A stretch of 64,000 nt of DNA, from contig NZ_JARVCO010000012.1 in assembly GCF_034531395.1 (NCBI RefSeq), positions 1,178,001 through 1,242,000 of the forward strand, written 5' to 3'. The notes below the pieces were generated by a model. That model did not search any database, was not told the DNA's origin, and saw nothing but the letters and a program-made list of their open reading frames with translations. Positions 9,071 through 17,702 of the stretch are shown piece by piece (position 1 is the stretch's first letter; the number at the start of each line of letters is the position of its first letter). A program made the translations under genes and the position numbers. The DNA is from Pontiella agarivorans. GTDB lineage: Bacteria > Verrucomicrobiota > Kiritimatiellia > Kiritimatiellales > Pontiellaceae.

Positions 9071-12000
9071 ATGAAGAGGAATACCTTGTTCATTGCTCTG
9101 CTTGCCGGCTCGGGGATGGTTTCCGCAGCGTTGGGGCAGAGTATCATTACCGACGATTTTTCGACCTATTCGGATGGAGATCTGGCGGGGCAGGGCGATT
9201 GGCTGGAAGTGGCGGCTTCCGGTGCTGGCGCCGGAGCATTCAACGTGACGAACAACATGGCGGTTTCTAACGGGGATGGCAGTTCGGGACTCGATTATTA
9301 TGTAAGTCTGGGAAATACGCCGTCGGGCAATGCGATGGATGATGAATGGGACGGCAGCATGGAGTGCTCGTTCAACTGGAGCGGAACCAAATGGCGCCAT
9401 GGGGCATTCTTTAAAATCGGTACTTCAACGACTGTGACCAATGGGCTCAGGAATGCCAGTTCCGATGATGTGCCGCTGATTATTGAAACCGGCTGGCCGG
9501 ATAAACTTTATATCGGTACGGCGGATGCAAGCGGAACGTTTGTAGAGTGTCTGGCTGTAACTGCAGATGATCTGGGGATGACGATCGGAAGTGAGCTGGA
9601 TTCGGACCCATTGGAAATCACGTGGAATGTGCGGAAAACGCGGGACAGCGGATTTTATACCATCACCGCTTCGCTGATGAATACGCTGACCGGTTCGAAT
9701 TATCCGGGTTCAACCGTTTCTGTGGAGAAGCCGGGGGCTTATGCGGCCAGTGACCCGTATTACATGATGGGGATGGCCAGGGGCTACAGCTGGTGGGATG
9801 AGGATGTTCAGTACTGGAAAGGGATTCAAATTGATTCGCTCAGTCTGATCAAATCAGCAGGCAATGCTCCGGTTCTGGTTGCTACAGCGGTTACTGCTAT
9901 GGGAGAAGATAGTGCGGTCAATCTGACCTGGGATCCGGTTACTGAAGCGGAATCGTATGATATTCTCCGGTCTGATACTGAAGTCGGCGGTTATACTGCT
10001 GTATCAGGAGGAAGTGGAATTACAACAAACCGTTTTACGGACAGCACGGCCATCAACGGCAATGTTTACTGGTATAAAGTGGTGTCTAAAGCTGCGGGTG
10101 CCGCGGATGTGGAATCTGAGCCGGTTTCGGGAACGCCACTGATGATTGTTTCCGGGACTTTTCTGGATACCACATTTGCAGCTTCAGATAATCCGTCATA
10201 TGTAGATGGCGATTTGGCCGGGCAGAATGGATGGGAACAACTTTCCGCATCGCTTCCGGGTGCGTTTGAAATTGATTCTTCCGGTGACGGCGTTGCTGAA
10301 ACATATGGACTTACAGCTACCGGCGGAGTTCATCAGGTGTATTATACCGCGCCCACCTCGAATGAGGTAACGGCCACTTGGAGCGGTACTGTGGTCTTCT
10401 CTCTCTCAACAGAAGCGGATGGGTTTAAGACGAATGTCACAGATGGTGTAACCAATGTGTATGAAGTTGCTCGGCTGGGTAATGGATACCAGACCTTCAT
10501 GTTCGGTCTTACATCGAATCCGGATACGGTTCTGGATCCGACTGATGGTGACAAGGAAGTCGGAGGCGATGATGATGTGCTGGTTTCAGCCCGCGTAGGA
10601 GGGGATGATGGACGCGTGGATATCAGTATCAACAACTTCAACTGGGCTGAAAATATCATGCTGGCTCTGAACCGCGAACAGCTGGGCTGGGACCCTGCCG
10701 GTATGGATATCAGTGCTACTAATGGAGCGGATTTTGCGACGGATACCATCACGCTGGACTATGTGATCCGTAAATCGACGGATAACCTTGCCTATATGGG
10801 GGTGTGTACGGCAACGGTTGCCGGAGTGACCTATGAAGGACAATGGCATACTACGGCCGATGATAATGAGTGGGGCAAGCCCACGGTTGTATGGGGTGAA
10901 CCGCTCGTTTATTTCGGTATGAGTCGGGGTGCACCGAGTGCCGAACAGCAGGTGGATGTGTCGGTTGATTCCCTTTCCGTAACCTATACCTCATCCAGTG
11001 ATCCCGTTATGCTTCCGCCATATAGTCTGGACAGTGCTCTGGGCAATCTTGAGATTACCGTGGACTGGAAAAATTTCGGTGAGGAGTTGAGCTATAATAT
11101 CTACCGTGCAGAAACGAATGGTGGACCGTATGTGTTGCTGAGCAGCGTGCCGGCCACCGATAAGTTTTTCCTGGACACCGGATTGACGGATCTTCGTTCG
11201 TATTTCTATAAAGTTTCTTCCGTTTATCCGGCGGGGGAAAGTGCATTGTCTGATCCATTGGTGGTTCGAGCGCTGGGCCGGACGCTTCATCTTGAGTGGG
11301 GCGGTGAAGTTGCATTGTCGGCGGGCAATCACTGGGCAACTGGACTAAGCGCACCCACGGTTTCCGGTGAGTTGAATTACTGGCAGGGTGAAGGAGTCGA
11401 GGCGTACTCAGTTATCGGGGCATCGGATTCATGGTATGCCAATCCGCCGCATCCGGATCTCAAAGCGGTGATTCAGGCTCCGACCAACAGTGCCTATGAG
11501 GCGAACCGGCCGAATGTGGAGTTGCGCTGGAATGGTGGGGCCCGCTTCCGTTTCGCGGAAGGTGCATCGGCCATGTATTGGGTGGAGTGTCCTTCGCTGG
11601 ATAATACAGTAAACGATCTTTCCGGAGAATGGGACAAATACCAGTGGTACTGTTTCCCTGCGGTTCGCAACGGTTCGACCTGGTATGTAGCCGAAAGTTC
11701 GTTGAATGCTGATCGGAGTCTGGATCTGGGCGATGAGCGATGGACGACGGTGACTCTGGCATCAGCTACAGATACCAACCTTATGGTGCGGGAAGGAACG
11801 TATGTCACCGGTGATGAAATCGGCTTTGATGATATCAATGCCTTCGGCTTTTTTGCTGAAAATGCAGCGGCCAGTAATGATGCCTGGGTGGATCACATGC
11901 GGTTGCTCTACGGCAGTTCACCATCTGTGTTCCAAAAGTGGTGCGATGAGCAGGGGATCTACAATGAGGATGCGGTGGAAAGTGCTGATCTGGACGGCGA

Positions 12001-12331
12001 TGGCGCTGATAACCTATACGAATGGGGCATGGGTGGCGACCCACTGGATGGGACGGATATCGGCATTACGCAACGCAGAATGTATATGGATGGAGATGAC
12101 TTTGTGTACATCTATCCGCGCCTGAAAGGGGTGGCTCCGACCTATACCCTCAAGGCGGCCGACAGCCTGGTGATTGGAGGCTTCGATGAGACGCTGGTGG
12201 AAGGGGTGGACTTTACCGAAGTTTCTGCCGGTGGTGACTGGGCGGGTTGGGCTCCCGAGTTTGAAGCGGTAACAAATGCCATTCCAACTGCGGGCCGTTC
12301 CATCCGTTTCTTCAAAACGGTTGTCGAATAG
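9071..12331 (+). CDS. Large secreted FnIII / jelly-roll-like protein of unknown function
   Basis: The ATG at 9071 follows AAAGGGAG. Signal peptide ~1-23. Two similar ~210-residue lectin-like blocks begin DDFSTYSDGDLAGQ (~28) and SYVDGDLAGQNGW (~375), each followed by a fibronectin type III-like domain (~278-360 and ~650-735). A divergent relative of the QWG domain lies at ~735-960 (LEWGGEV, TWYVAESS, DDINAFGFFAEN). The C-terminal module has DLDGDGADN and EWGMGGDP. No catalytic residues were recognised. Probable extracellular glycan-binding or scaffold protein (inference). The gene has a 230-base leader without a recognised signal and is closed by a terminator. Confidence 0.7.
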   Translation: MKRNTLFIALLAGSGMVSAALGQSIITDDFSTYSDGDLAGQGDWLEVAASGAGAGAFNVTNNMAVSNGDGSSGLDYYVSLGNTPSGNAMDDEWDGSMECSFNWSGTKWRHGAFFKIGTSTTVTNGLRNASSDDVPLIIETGWPDKLYIGTADASGTFVECLAVTADDLGMTIGSELDSDPLEITWNVRKTRDSGFYTITASLMNTLTGSNYPGSTVSVEKPGAYAASDPYYMMGMARGYSWWDEDVQYWKGIQIDSLSLIKSAGNAPVLVATAVTAMGEDSAVNLTWDPVTEAESYDILRSDTEVGGYTAVSGGSGITTNRFTDSTAINGNVYWYKVVSKAAGAADVESEPVSGTPLMIVSGTFLDTTFAASDNPSYVDGDLAGQNGWEQLSASLPGAFEIDSSGDGVAETYGLTATGGVHQVYYTAPTSNEVTATWSGTVVFSLSTEADGFKTNVTDGVTNVYEVARLGNGYQTFMFGLTSNPDTVLDPTDGDKEVGGDDDVLVSARVGGDDGRVDISINNFNWAENIMLALNREQLGWDPAGMDISATNGADFATDTITLDYVIRKSTDNLAYMGVCTATVAGVTYEGQWHTTADDNEWGKPTVVWGEPLVYFGMSRGAPSAEQQVDVSVDSLSVTYTSSSDPVMLPPYSLDSALGNLEITVDWKNFGEELSYNIYRAETNGGPYVLLSSVPATDKFFLDTGLTDLRSYFYKVSSVYPAGESALSDPLVVRALGRTLHLEWGGEVALSAGNHWATGLSAPTVSGELNYWQGEGVEAYSVIGASDSWYANPPHPDLKAVIQAPTNSAYEANRPNVELRWNGGARFRFAEGASAMYWVECPSLDNTVNDLSGEWDKYQWYCFPAVRNGSTWYVAESSLNADRSLDLGDERWTTVTLASATDTNLMVREGTYVTGDEIGFDDINAFGFFAENAAASNDAWVDHMRLLYGSSPSVFQKWCDEQGIYNEDAVESADLDGDGADNLYEWGMGGDPLDGTDIGITQRRMYMDGDDFVYIYPRLKGVAPTYTLKAADSLVIGGFDETLVEGVDFTEVSAGGDWAGWAPEFEAVTNAIPTAGRSIRFFKTVVE

Positions 12332-12377
12332 CCATAATACAATCCACTGCGTCCCGCCTCCGGGATGCGATGGTAAG

Positions 12378-12407
12378 CACCCGCCGTTTCCCGGCGGGTG
12401 TTTTTTT
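12378..12407. terminator. Terminator between convergent genes
   Basis: A perfect CACCCGCCG / CGGCGGGTG stem with a TTTCC-type loop is followed by seven T on the plus strand. It ends the 9071-12331 gene and faces the convergent regulator at 12440-13585. Confidence 0.88.
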
Positions 12408-12439
12408 GGGGAGGAGAGACGAATTCCAGTCTTTGGAAG

Positions 12440-13585
12440 TCACACGCGCATACGTTTGCGGTATGTGCTGGGGCTGCAGCCTGTGACCTGTTTGAAAACC
12501 TGAGCAAGGTAGTTGTAGGTGGTGTAACCGCATTCTTCAGCAATAATTTGAAGCGGTTTGTCGGTTTCAACGAGCAGTTTGCGGGCATGATTGATGCGGA
12601 TCTGTCTGATTTCATCGAACGGTGTTCGACCGAAGGCTTTCTGGAAGCGGCGCTCAAGTGTACGTCGGCTCATGGGGATGGATTTGAGAATATCGTCCAT
12701 GGTGAGGGGTTCAAAGGCGTGGGCTTTAAGATAATTTACAAGGGGGACCAGTGCAGGGTCATCGACTGCGAGGGTGTCGGTGGAGAGGTGTTCCCTGATG
12801 CCAAGAGGGGGTAGGAATGTCGTTTTGTGTGGGACATCTTCACCAAGCATCATCCGGTGCAGCAGTTTTGCGGCTTTATAGCCTATCTGTTCTGTGGGAA
12901 GCAGAATGCCGGAAAGCGGCGGATTGCAAGCGTAGCACATCAGTTCATCATAGCTTCCACTCAGTACGGCGACGTCGTGCGGGACTTTTACGCCGGCGGT
13001 GCGGCAGGCTTCGATGATTTGGCGGCCGATGCCCTCGGCATAGGCGAGGATGCCGACCGGTTTCGGGAGTTCTGCGAGCCAGTGAGTCAATTTTTCCTGA
13101 AGATTACGTTCATGACGTGTGCTGAAAAAGCCGGGGCATTGGAATCCGCGTGTGTGAAGAACCCGGCGGTATTCTTCTGCATACCAGGATACGTTGGCCA
13201 GATAGTCCGGTGCGGCAAACGCCAGATTTTTAAAACCGCGTTCAATGAAGAAATCGGCGGCCATGGCAGTGGAAATGGAGTCATCGGTCCTGACATAAGG
13301 GAAGGTGTAGCCCTCTAGATAGCTGTCCTCGACACTCACGGCCGGGATCTTCCGCTGTTTGAGTTCCTCGGCCAAAGAGGGGGAGATGATTCTGCCAATG
13401 ACGCCGTGCCCTTCCCAGTCGGCAGGAAGCTGTTTAATTTCAACCGGTGCCGTGGGGCGGATCCATACATCCCAGAAACCCGCTTCGCTGGCATAGGATA
13501 GAATGCCTTTAAGAATTTTTCGGGCCCAGTCGTTAGGCGTCCCCATCATGATGGCAATACGCGGCGTCTCATTTGAGTGTAACAT
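12440..13585 (-). CDS. XylR-type AraC-family transcription regulator
   Basis: 381 aa from the ATG at 13585-13583, chosen because LacI-type sensor homology begins immediately there (RIAIMMGTPNDWARK); the frame is open further upstream but encodes no recognisable domain. The N-terminal ~270 residues form a periplasmic-binding-protein-like sugar sensor (VRTDDSISTAMAADFF, VLSGSYDELMCYA, GYKAAKLL). The C-terminal ~100 residues are a double-helix AraC DNA-binding domain (MSRRTLERRFQKAFG, IAEECGYTTYNYLAQVF). It is transcribed away from the 13850-20352 gene set, which is the usual arrangement for a local activator. Repeated sequence elements lie between the two (see 13615-13780). Inferred role: induction of the adjacent set by a galactan-derived sugar. 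Confidence 0.88.
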   Translation of the reverse strand: MLHSNETPRIAIMMGTPNDWARKILKGILSYASEAGFWDVWIRPTAPVEIKQLPADWEGHGVIGRIISPSLAEELKQRKIPAVSVEDSYLEGYTFPYVRTDDSISTAMAADFFIERGFKNLAFAAPDYLANVSWYAEEYRRVLHTRGFQCPGFFSTRHERNLQEKLTHWLAELPKPVGILAYAEGIGRQIIEACRTAGVKVPHDVAVLSGSYDELMCYACNPPLSGILLPTEQIGYKAAKLLHRMMLGEDVPHKTTFLPPLGIREHLSTDTLAVDDPALVPLVNYLKAHAFEPLTMDDILKSIPMSRRTLERRFQKAFGRTPFDEIRQIRINHARKLLVETDKPLQIIAEECGYTTYNYLAQVFKQVTGCSPSTYRKRMRV

Positions 13586-13614
13586 GTGGCAATATATCGC
13601 ATGTATATTCGTGA

Positions 13615-13752
13615 TTACGCAAATAGTTTTCAACGTACGGTGTCGAAACATGTGCGAAATTCGGATGTAAAAAAATGCGTTCCGATTCCGAGGTAGTGAA
13701 GATTTCGCAGTTTTTGATAGGTACCGATTTCGTATGTTTATTGCGCAAATAG
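13615..13752 (+). promoter_or_regulatory. Candidate operator: repeated ATTRCGCAAATAG in the divergent intergenic region
   Basis: A 13-base element ATTACGCAAATAG (13614-13626) recurs as ATTGCGCAAATAG (13740-13752). One copy lies about 30 bases upstream of the regulator start and the other about 100 bases upstream of the TonB-like gene. Direct repeats of this kind suit AraC/XylR regulators. Function is inferred from position and repetition. Confidence 0.45.
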
Positions 13753-13764
13753 CTATATTCCCCA

Positions 13765-13780
13765 TACGCAACAGTGCGTA
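13765..13780. promoter_or_regulatory. Perfect inverted repeat TACGCA-N4-TGCGTA
   Basis: A 6-base perfect palindrome with a 4-base spacer lies 13 bases beyond the second ATTRCGCAAATAG copy and 70 bases upstream of the 13850 start. The half-site ACGCA is shared with that repeat, so it may be a further regulator contact or part of the promoter region. Confidence 0.4.
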
Positions 13781-13849
13781 AAACTTATAGTGTAAAAAAA
13801 GAGAAAAGGTTGCACCTGCGGTGTTGATTATTTGATTTGGGGAATGATG

Positions 13850-15733
13850 ATGAAAAAGAAAATGCGTTCAAAAAAAGTGAATAAGGGAGCTCCAAGCGGC
13901 TTCATTATCAGTATTGCTATTCATGCGGCGGCTTTCGCGCTCGCCGGGATGCTGGTGGTTTTTAATGTCGTTCAAAAGGAAGAGAAAAAATTTGTTCCGC
14001 CCAAACCGGTTGATCGGCCGAAAATGAAATTGAAGAAGCCGAAGGTGAAGGTCAAAAAATCGGTAAAACCGAGATCGACTACGCGCATCGTTACCAAGGT
14101 GCAACGTGCTTCCATGCCGGATATCCAGCTTCCGGAAATGTCGGGTATGGCGGATGGTCTCATTGGTGATGTCGGCGGATTTGATTTGGGCTCATTGGAT
14201 GTTGCGCCATCAGTGCTCGGTGATGATGTGTCAGCAGGTAATGACCTGGTTGGTACATTCTATACAATAATGCGTGATCGGACCGGAAGACCCATTACCT
14301 ATAGCGGTGATATTTTAAAAGACCTTGTTCACCGCTTTTATAAGAGCGGATGGAAAACATCGACGCTGTCGCGTTATTACCGTTCTCCCAAAAAACTATA
14401 CGGCTCTATGGTTGTGGTTCCTGAAATGTTCTCCAACGTTGCTCCGTTGTCATTTGGCGAAAGCGACCGTGACAGTCAGTACTGGATAGTGCACTACAAA
14501 GGACAGATTGTGTATCCGGAAGATATTACGTTCCGTTTTGTCTGTCAGGCCGATATGACCATTGGCGTGAAAGTCGATAACGAGATGGTGCTCGGCGGCT
14601 GGTGGAAGGGCACCGAAGAAGAGTATATGGGCGATGTCTGGCGCTCTTCTTCAGCGGATAACCGGAAATGGTGGATGGGCAACTGGACAGCGGTGGTTGG
14701 CGATTGGGTGACGCTGAAGGCCAATGAGCCGCAGGATATCGAAATTCTGATTTCGGATGCCGGTGGCCTGTGCTGTCTGATGCTGGCCATCCAGGAAGAA
14801 GGGGTGGACTATGAAACGCGGCCGGGGGGGGGGCCGCGTTTGCCTGCGTTCAAAACAGCATATCCTTCACATGATTTGCAGGATATGATCATGCGGGACA
14901 TGGTTCCGGGTGAAATTTCACTCACCAACGGTCCGGTATTTAATGATTTTGCAAGCAATGCGTCGGAGCAGAATGAGGCCTCCCCGCTGTCAGATGATTC
15001 AACGGTTGAGATGGTGTCCGCAGAAACGGTTGAACCGGCTATTCCTGAAAAAATATCAAAGCTGAGAAGTTGGAGTACGAGCGGTGGCGGGGTGCTTGAA
15101 GCGGAATATGTTACCCGGATGGGCGATAAAGTGGTGCTGAAAGATGCAAAAGGTAAACAGCGTAAAATCGCACTGAGCATGCTCTCTGCAGAGGACCTGA
15201 ACTATATTGAACTCTGCAATCCCCCGGATCTGCAGGTGTCGGTCAGCAACAAAGAGGATCCTGTATTCGCTTACAGTGATGGCGTTAAGGATGAAGTGGT
15301 TGGATATGATGCGGTTTACACGGGAAAAATCCGGAAGAAGAGTCCGAAGGCCTATCCTCATGAATTGACCGCAGAATTTTATGCCATCGGCGTGCAGAAT
15401 TATGCGGATACCTATCTGCTGTTGGATCGTCAGGAATCAACCTTTGTGCTGGATGAAAATCAAAAGGAGTACAATTTTTCAGGGAACACGGTTCATTTGC
15501 GCAAGATTGAGCCGCGGGAATGGGAGTCAGCTGATTTTACCGTGCGTGGAGAAAAAGATTACGGCTATCTTATTGTGGTGAAGGATAAACGCGGTGAGAT
15601 CATTGCGAAAAAAGCAACTGCTGGCTGGATTGAAGACGCCTATGAAAAACTTAAGGATTTCCCGGTAGGGCGTTATTTGAATGAGCAGGGTGAGCGCGTC
15701 TTTCCTGAGGGGCCGCCACGGGCCCGGTACTGA
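13850..15733 (+). CDS. TonB-like membrane-anchored protein with PA14-like and SHD1-like domains
   Basis: 627 aa from the third of three consecutive ATGs, 7 bases after GGGG (TTG at 13832 is less likely). A basic N-terminus is followed by one transmembrane helix (~17-41) holding S21-x-x-x-H25, as in the TonB anchor. Next comes a periplasmic Pro/Lys segment (FVPPKPVDRPKMKLKKPK) and a short SMPDIQLPEMSG linker. Residues ~130-315 look PA14-like (WIVHYKGQIVYPEDITFRF, VDNEMVLGG). Residues ~400-455 look like an SHD1 (SLA1 homology 1) domain (LEAEYV, VVLKDAKGK, LSAEDLNYIE). The final ~150-residue domain ends GERVFP. No TonB C-terminal domain is present. A paralogue lies at 31909-33786. The first ~95 residues of the pair are nearly identical, while the rest has diverged. 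Function unknown; an ExbBD-coupled envelope role is inference. Confidence 0.75.
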   Translation: MKKKMRSKKVNKGAPSGFIISIAIHAAAFALAGMLVVFNVVQKEEKKFVPPKPVDRPKMKLKKPKVKVKKSVKPRSTTRIVTKVQRASMPDIQLPEMSGMADGLIGDVGGFDLGSLDVAPSVLGDDVSAGNDLVGTFYTIMRDRTGRPITYSGDILKDLVHRFYKSGWKTSTLSRYYRSPKKLYGSMVVVPEMFSNVAPLSFGESDRDSQYWIVHYKGQIVYPEDITFRFVCQADMTIGVKVDNEMVLGGWWKGTEEEYMGDVWRSSSADNRKWWMGNWTAVVGDWVTLKANEPQDIEILISDAGGLCCLMLAIQEEGVDYETRPGGGPRLPAFKTAYPSHDLQDMIMRDMVPGEISLTNGPVFNDFASNASEQNEASPLSDDSTVEMVSAETVEPAIPEKISKLRSWSTSGGGVLEAEYVTRMGDKVVLKDAKGKQRKIALSMLSAEDLNYIELCNPPDLQVSVSNKEDPVFAYSDGVKDEVVGYDAVYTGKIRKKSPKAYPHELTAEFYAIGVQNYADTYLLLDRQESTFVLDENQKEYNFSGNTVHLRKIEPREWESADFTVRGEKDYGYLIVVKDKRGEIIAKKATAGWIEDAYEKLKDFPVGRYLNEQGERVFPEGPPRARY

Positions 15734-15762
15734 GTTATCGGTCTTTGTAAAATGTTGATTGA

Positions 15763-15790
15763 AGCCCGTGCCGAATGGCGCGGGTTTTTT
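15763..15790 (+). terminator. Rho-independent terminator after the TonB-like gene
   Basis: The stem GCCCG.GCC / GGC.CGGG with a GAAT loop is followed by six T, 30 bases after the stop. It suggests that the downstream GH110 gene has its own promoter or is reached by read-through. Confidence 0.8.
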
Positions 15791-15899
15791 CGGTTAATGA
15801 TTTTCTTGGCGGTTTTTTATATGATTTTGGCAAGATCGTTTGTGTTCAACTTGTAAATCCGCCGTATACTGTTTGGCTTTAAATGAAAAAGGATATTCT

Positions 15900-17696
15900 A
15901 TGAACTACAGAAGAGTAAAAACGGCGGTGGCCTTGTTTCTGGCCATCGGACCGTTATGTGTTCAGGCTTTGGAAGTGATTCGTTTTGAACCGACGAAGGG
16001 TGATCGTATGCCCGAGTTGCGTGCAGCCTTGGAACAGGTGAAGGATCGTGATGTCAAACTGGTATTTGCAGCGGGGGAATACCGCTTTCGGCCGGATTTT
16101 GCACTTCATCGGTATTGCTATATCACCAACCATGATAACGGGTTGAAAAATATTGCTTTTCTGTTCGATGGTTTCGATTCCGTTGAAATCGAGGGAAATG
16201 GTTCCGAGTTTATTTTCCATGGACAGATGTTTCCGTTCCGCTTTGAAAACTGCAGCCGTGTTACGGTTAAAGATGTGGTTGTAGATTGGGATATTCCGTT
16301 CTGTTTTCAGGGAGAAGTGGTCGCCGTTAACGAAGAGGAAGGCTGGCGCGAGATCAAACCGGCAACGGATGGATTCAGCTGGACGATCCGGAATAATCAT
16401 TTGCGCTTTCCGGATATTGACGGCTTTTCCTATAATCTCGTTGGATCAACCCTGGCTTTTAACAAAGAGACGAAAGAGGTTGCATACGGGGCCTGGGACT
16501 TTACCAGCCAGCCCGAAAAAGTTCAGAAACTGAAAAATGGAAATCTGCGTTTTTACGAAAAGCTTAAGCATTGGCCGAAGGTGGGACAGATCCTTAATTC
16601 CAAAGGAAAGAAAAACCGTTATGCGCCGGCTTTTCAGGGAATCTCCTCTTCAAATCTGCTGTTTGAAAATGTGGTGATTCATCATGCGCTGGGCATGGGA
16701 TTTCTGCTGGAACGTTGCGACACCGGAACGATCCGGGGCGGCGGGGTCTATGTCCGGGAAGGTTCCGAACGTGTGGTTTCGATCATCGCCGATGGAACGC
16801 ACTTTGCGAACTGCAAAGGGGAAATTCTGGTGGAAAATGCTCGTTTCAAAGGCATGCTTGATGATTCCACTAACGTGCATGGAACCTATGTTGAAGTGGA
16901 TAAGGTCCTTGATCAGCACAGCGTGCGCGTCAGACTGATGCATTTTCAGCAGCTCGGTTTTGAATTTGCCGGAGTCGGCGACGAATGCTGGTTTATTCAT
17001 CACCCTGATCCGTCCCGCGGTGAAGTGAATACGGTATCCAGAGTCAAAGTGCTGAATGACCGATTCATTGAACTGACGTTTACAAATCCGGTTCCCGGAA
17101 AACTGAAGAAAGGCGATGTGCTGGAAAATAAGACCTGGAATCCGACGTTCACCATGCGCGGAAACCATTTTGAAAAGCACCGCGCCCGGAATGTGGTGAT
17201 TAAAACGCCGCGGCCGATTCTGATTGAGAACAATGATTTTTCGTCACACATGTCGGCCGTTTTTCTGCGTGGTGAAACATTCCACTGGTTTGAATCCGGT
17301 GCCGTTGAGGATGTGCTGATTCAGCATAACCGATTTAAAGACTGTGCTTCGAGCGGGATGGAGCATGCGGTGCTCAATGTGACGCCCCGGCTTGGAAAAA
17401 CTTTTGATGATACGATTCCTTATGATCGGAATATTCGTTTTATCAATAATACTATTGAAACATTTGATAACCGGATTGTCTGGCTCGACCGGGTGGACGG
17501 ATTTGTTTTTAAAGGTAATACCATCAAACAGACCGATACTTTCAAGCCGATGCGTGATGCCTATCTGTTTGACCTGAAGAACTGCCGTCATGTGGAAATC
17601 TCCGGAAATACCTATATCGGAAAAAACAAAAAAGGGGTGCTTGCTGATGGGGCCACGAAGCCGACACTGTCTGTGAAAGATAACAGGGGATTCTAA
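15900..17696 (+). CDS. Secreted GH110 alpha-galactosidase
   Basis: Right-handed parallel beta-helix glycosidase of family GH110, whose members remove alpha-1,3-linked D-galactose; marine members have been linked to algal galactans. The ATG at 15900 is chosen for the AAAAGGA site just upstream and the signal peptide (~1-23); the frame extends to 15840 without a start context. Family hallmarks are VEIEGNGSEFIFHG in the first helix turns, the paired acidic motif DDSTNVHG (residues 321-328), and repeated N-x-[FT] rungs (NNDFSSHMSAV, GNTIKQT). 598 aa is the usual size. It is followed 6 bases later by an aldose 1-epimerase and then a sulfatase, so this is a small operon for releasing and handling alpha-galactose. 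Confidence 0.85.
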   Translation: MNYRRVKTAVALFLAIGPLCVQALEVIRFEPTKGDRMPELRAALEQVKDRDVKLVFAAGEYRFRPDFALHRYCYITNHDNGLKNIAFLFDGFDSVEIEGNGSEFIFHGQMFPFRFENCSRVTVKDVVVDWDIPFCFQGEVVAVNEEEGWREIKPATDGFSWTIRNNHLRFPDIDGFSYNLVGSTLAFNKETKEVAYGAWDFTSQPEKVQKLKNGNLRFYEKLKHWPKVGQILNSKGKKNRYAPAFQGISSSNLLFENVVIHHALGMGFLLERCDTGTIRGGGVYVREGSERVVSIIADGTHFANCKGEILVENARFKGMLDDSTNVHGTYVEVDKVLDQHSVRVRLMHFQQLGFEFAGVGDECWFIHHPDPSRGEVNTVSRVKVLNDRFIELTFTNPVPGKLKKGDVLENKTWNPTFTMRGNHFEKHRARNVVIKTPRPILIENNDFSSHMSAVFLRGETFHWFESGAVEDVLIQHNRFKDCASSGMEHAVLNVTPRLGKTFDDTIPYDRNIRFINNTIETFDNRIVWLDRVDGFVFKGNTIKQTDTFKPMRDAYLFDLKNCRHVEISGNTYIGKNKKGVLADGATKPTLSVKDNRGF

Positions 17697-17702
17697 ATCA
17701 TT

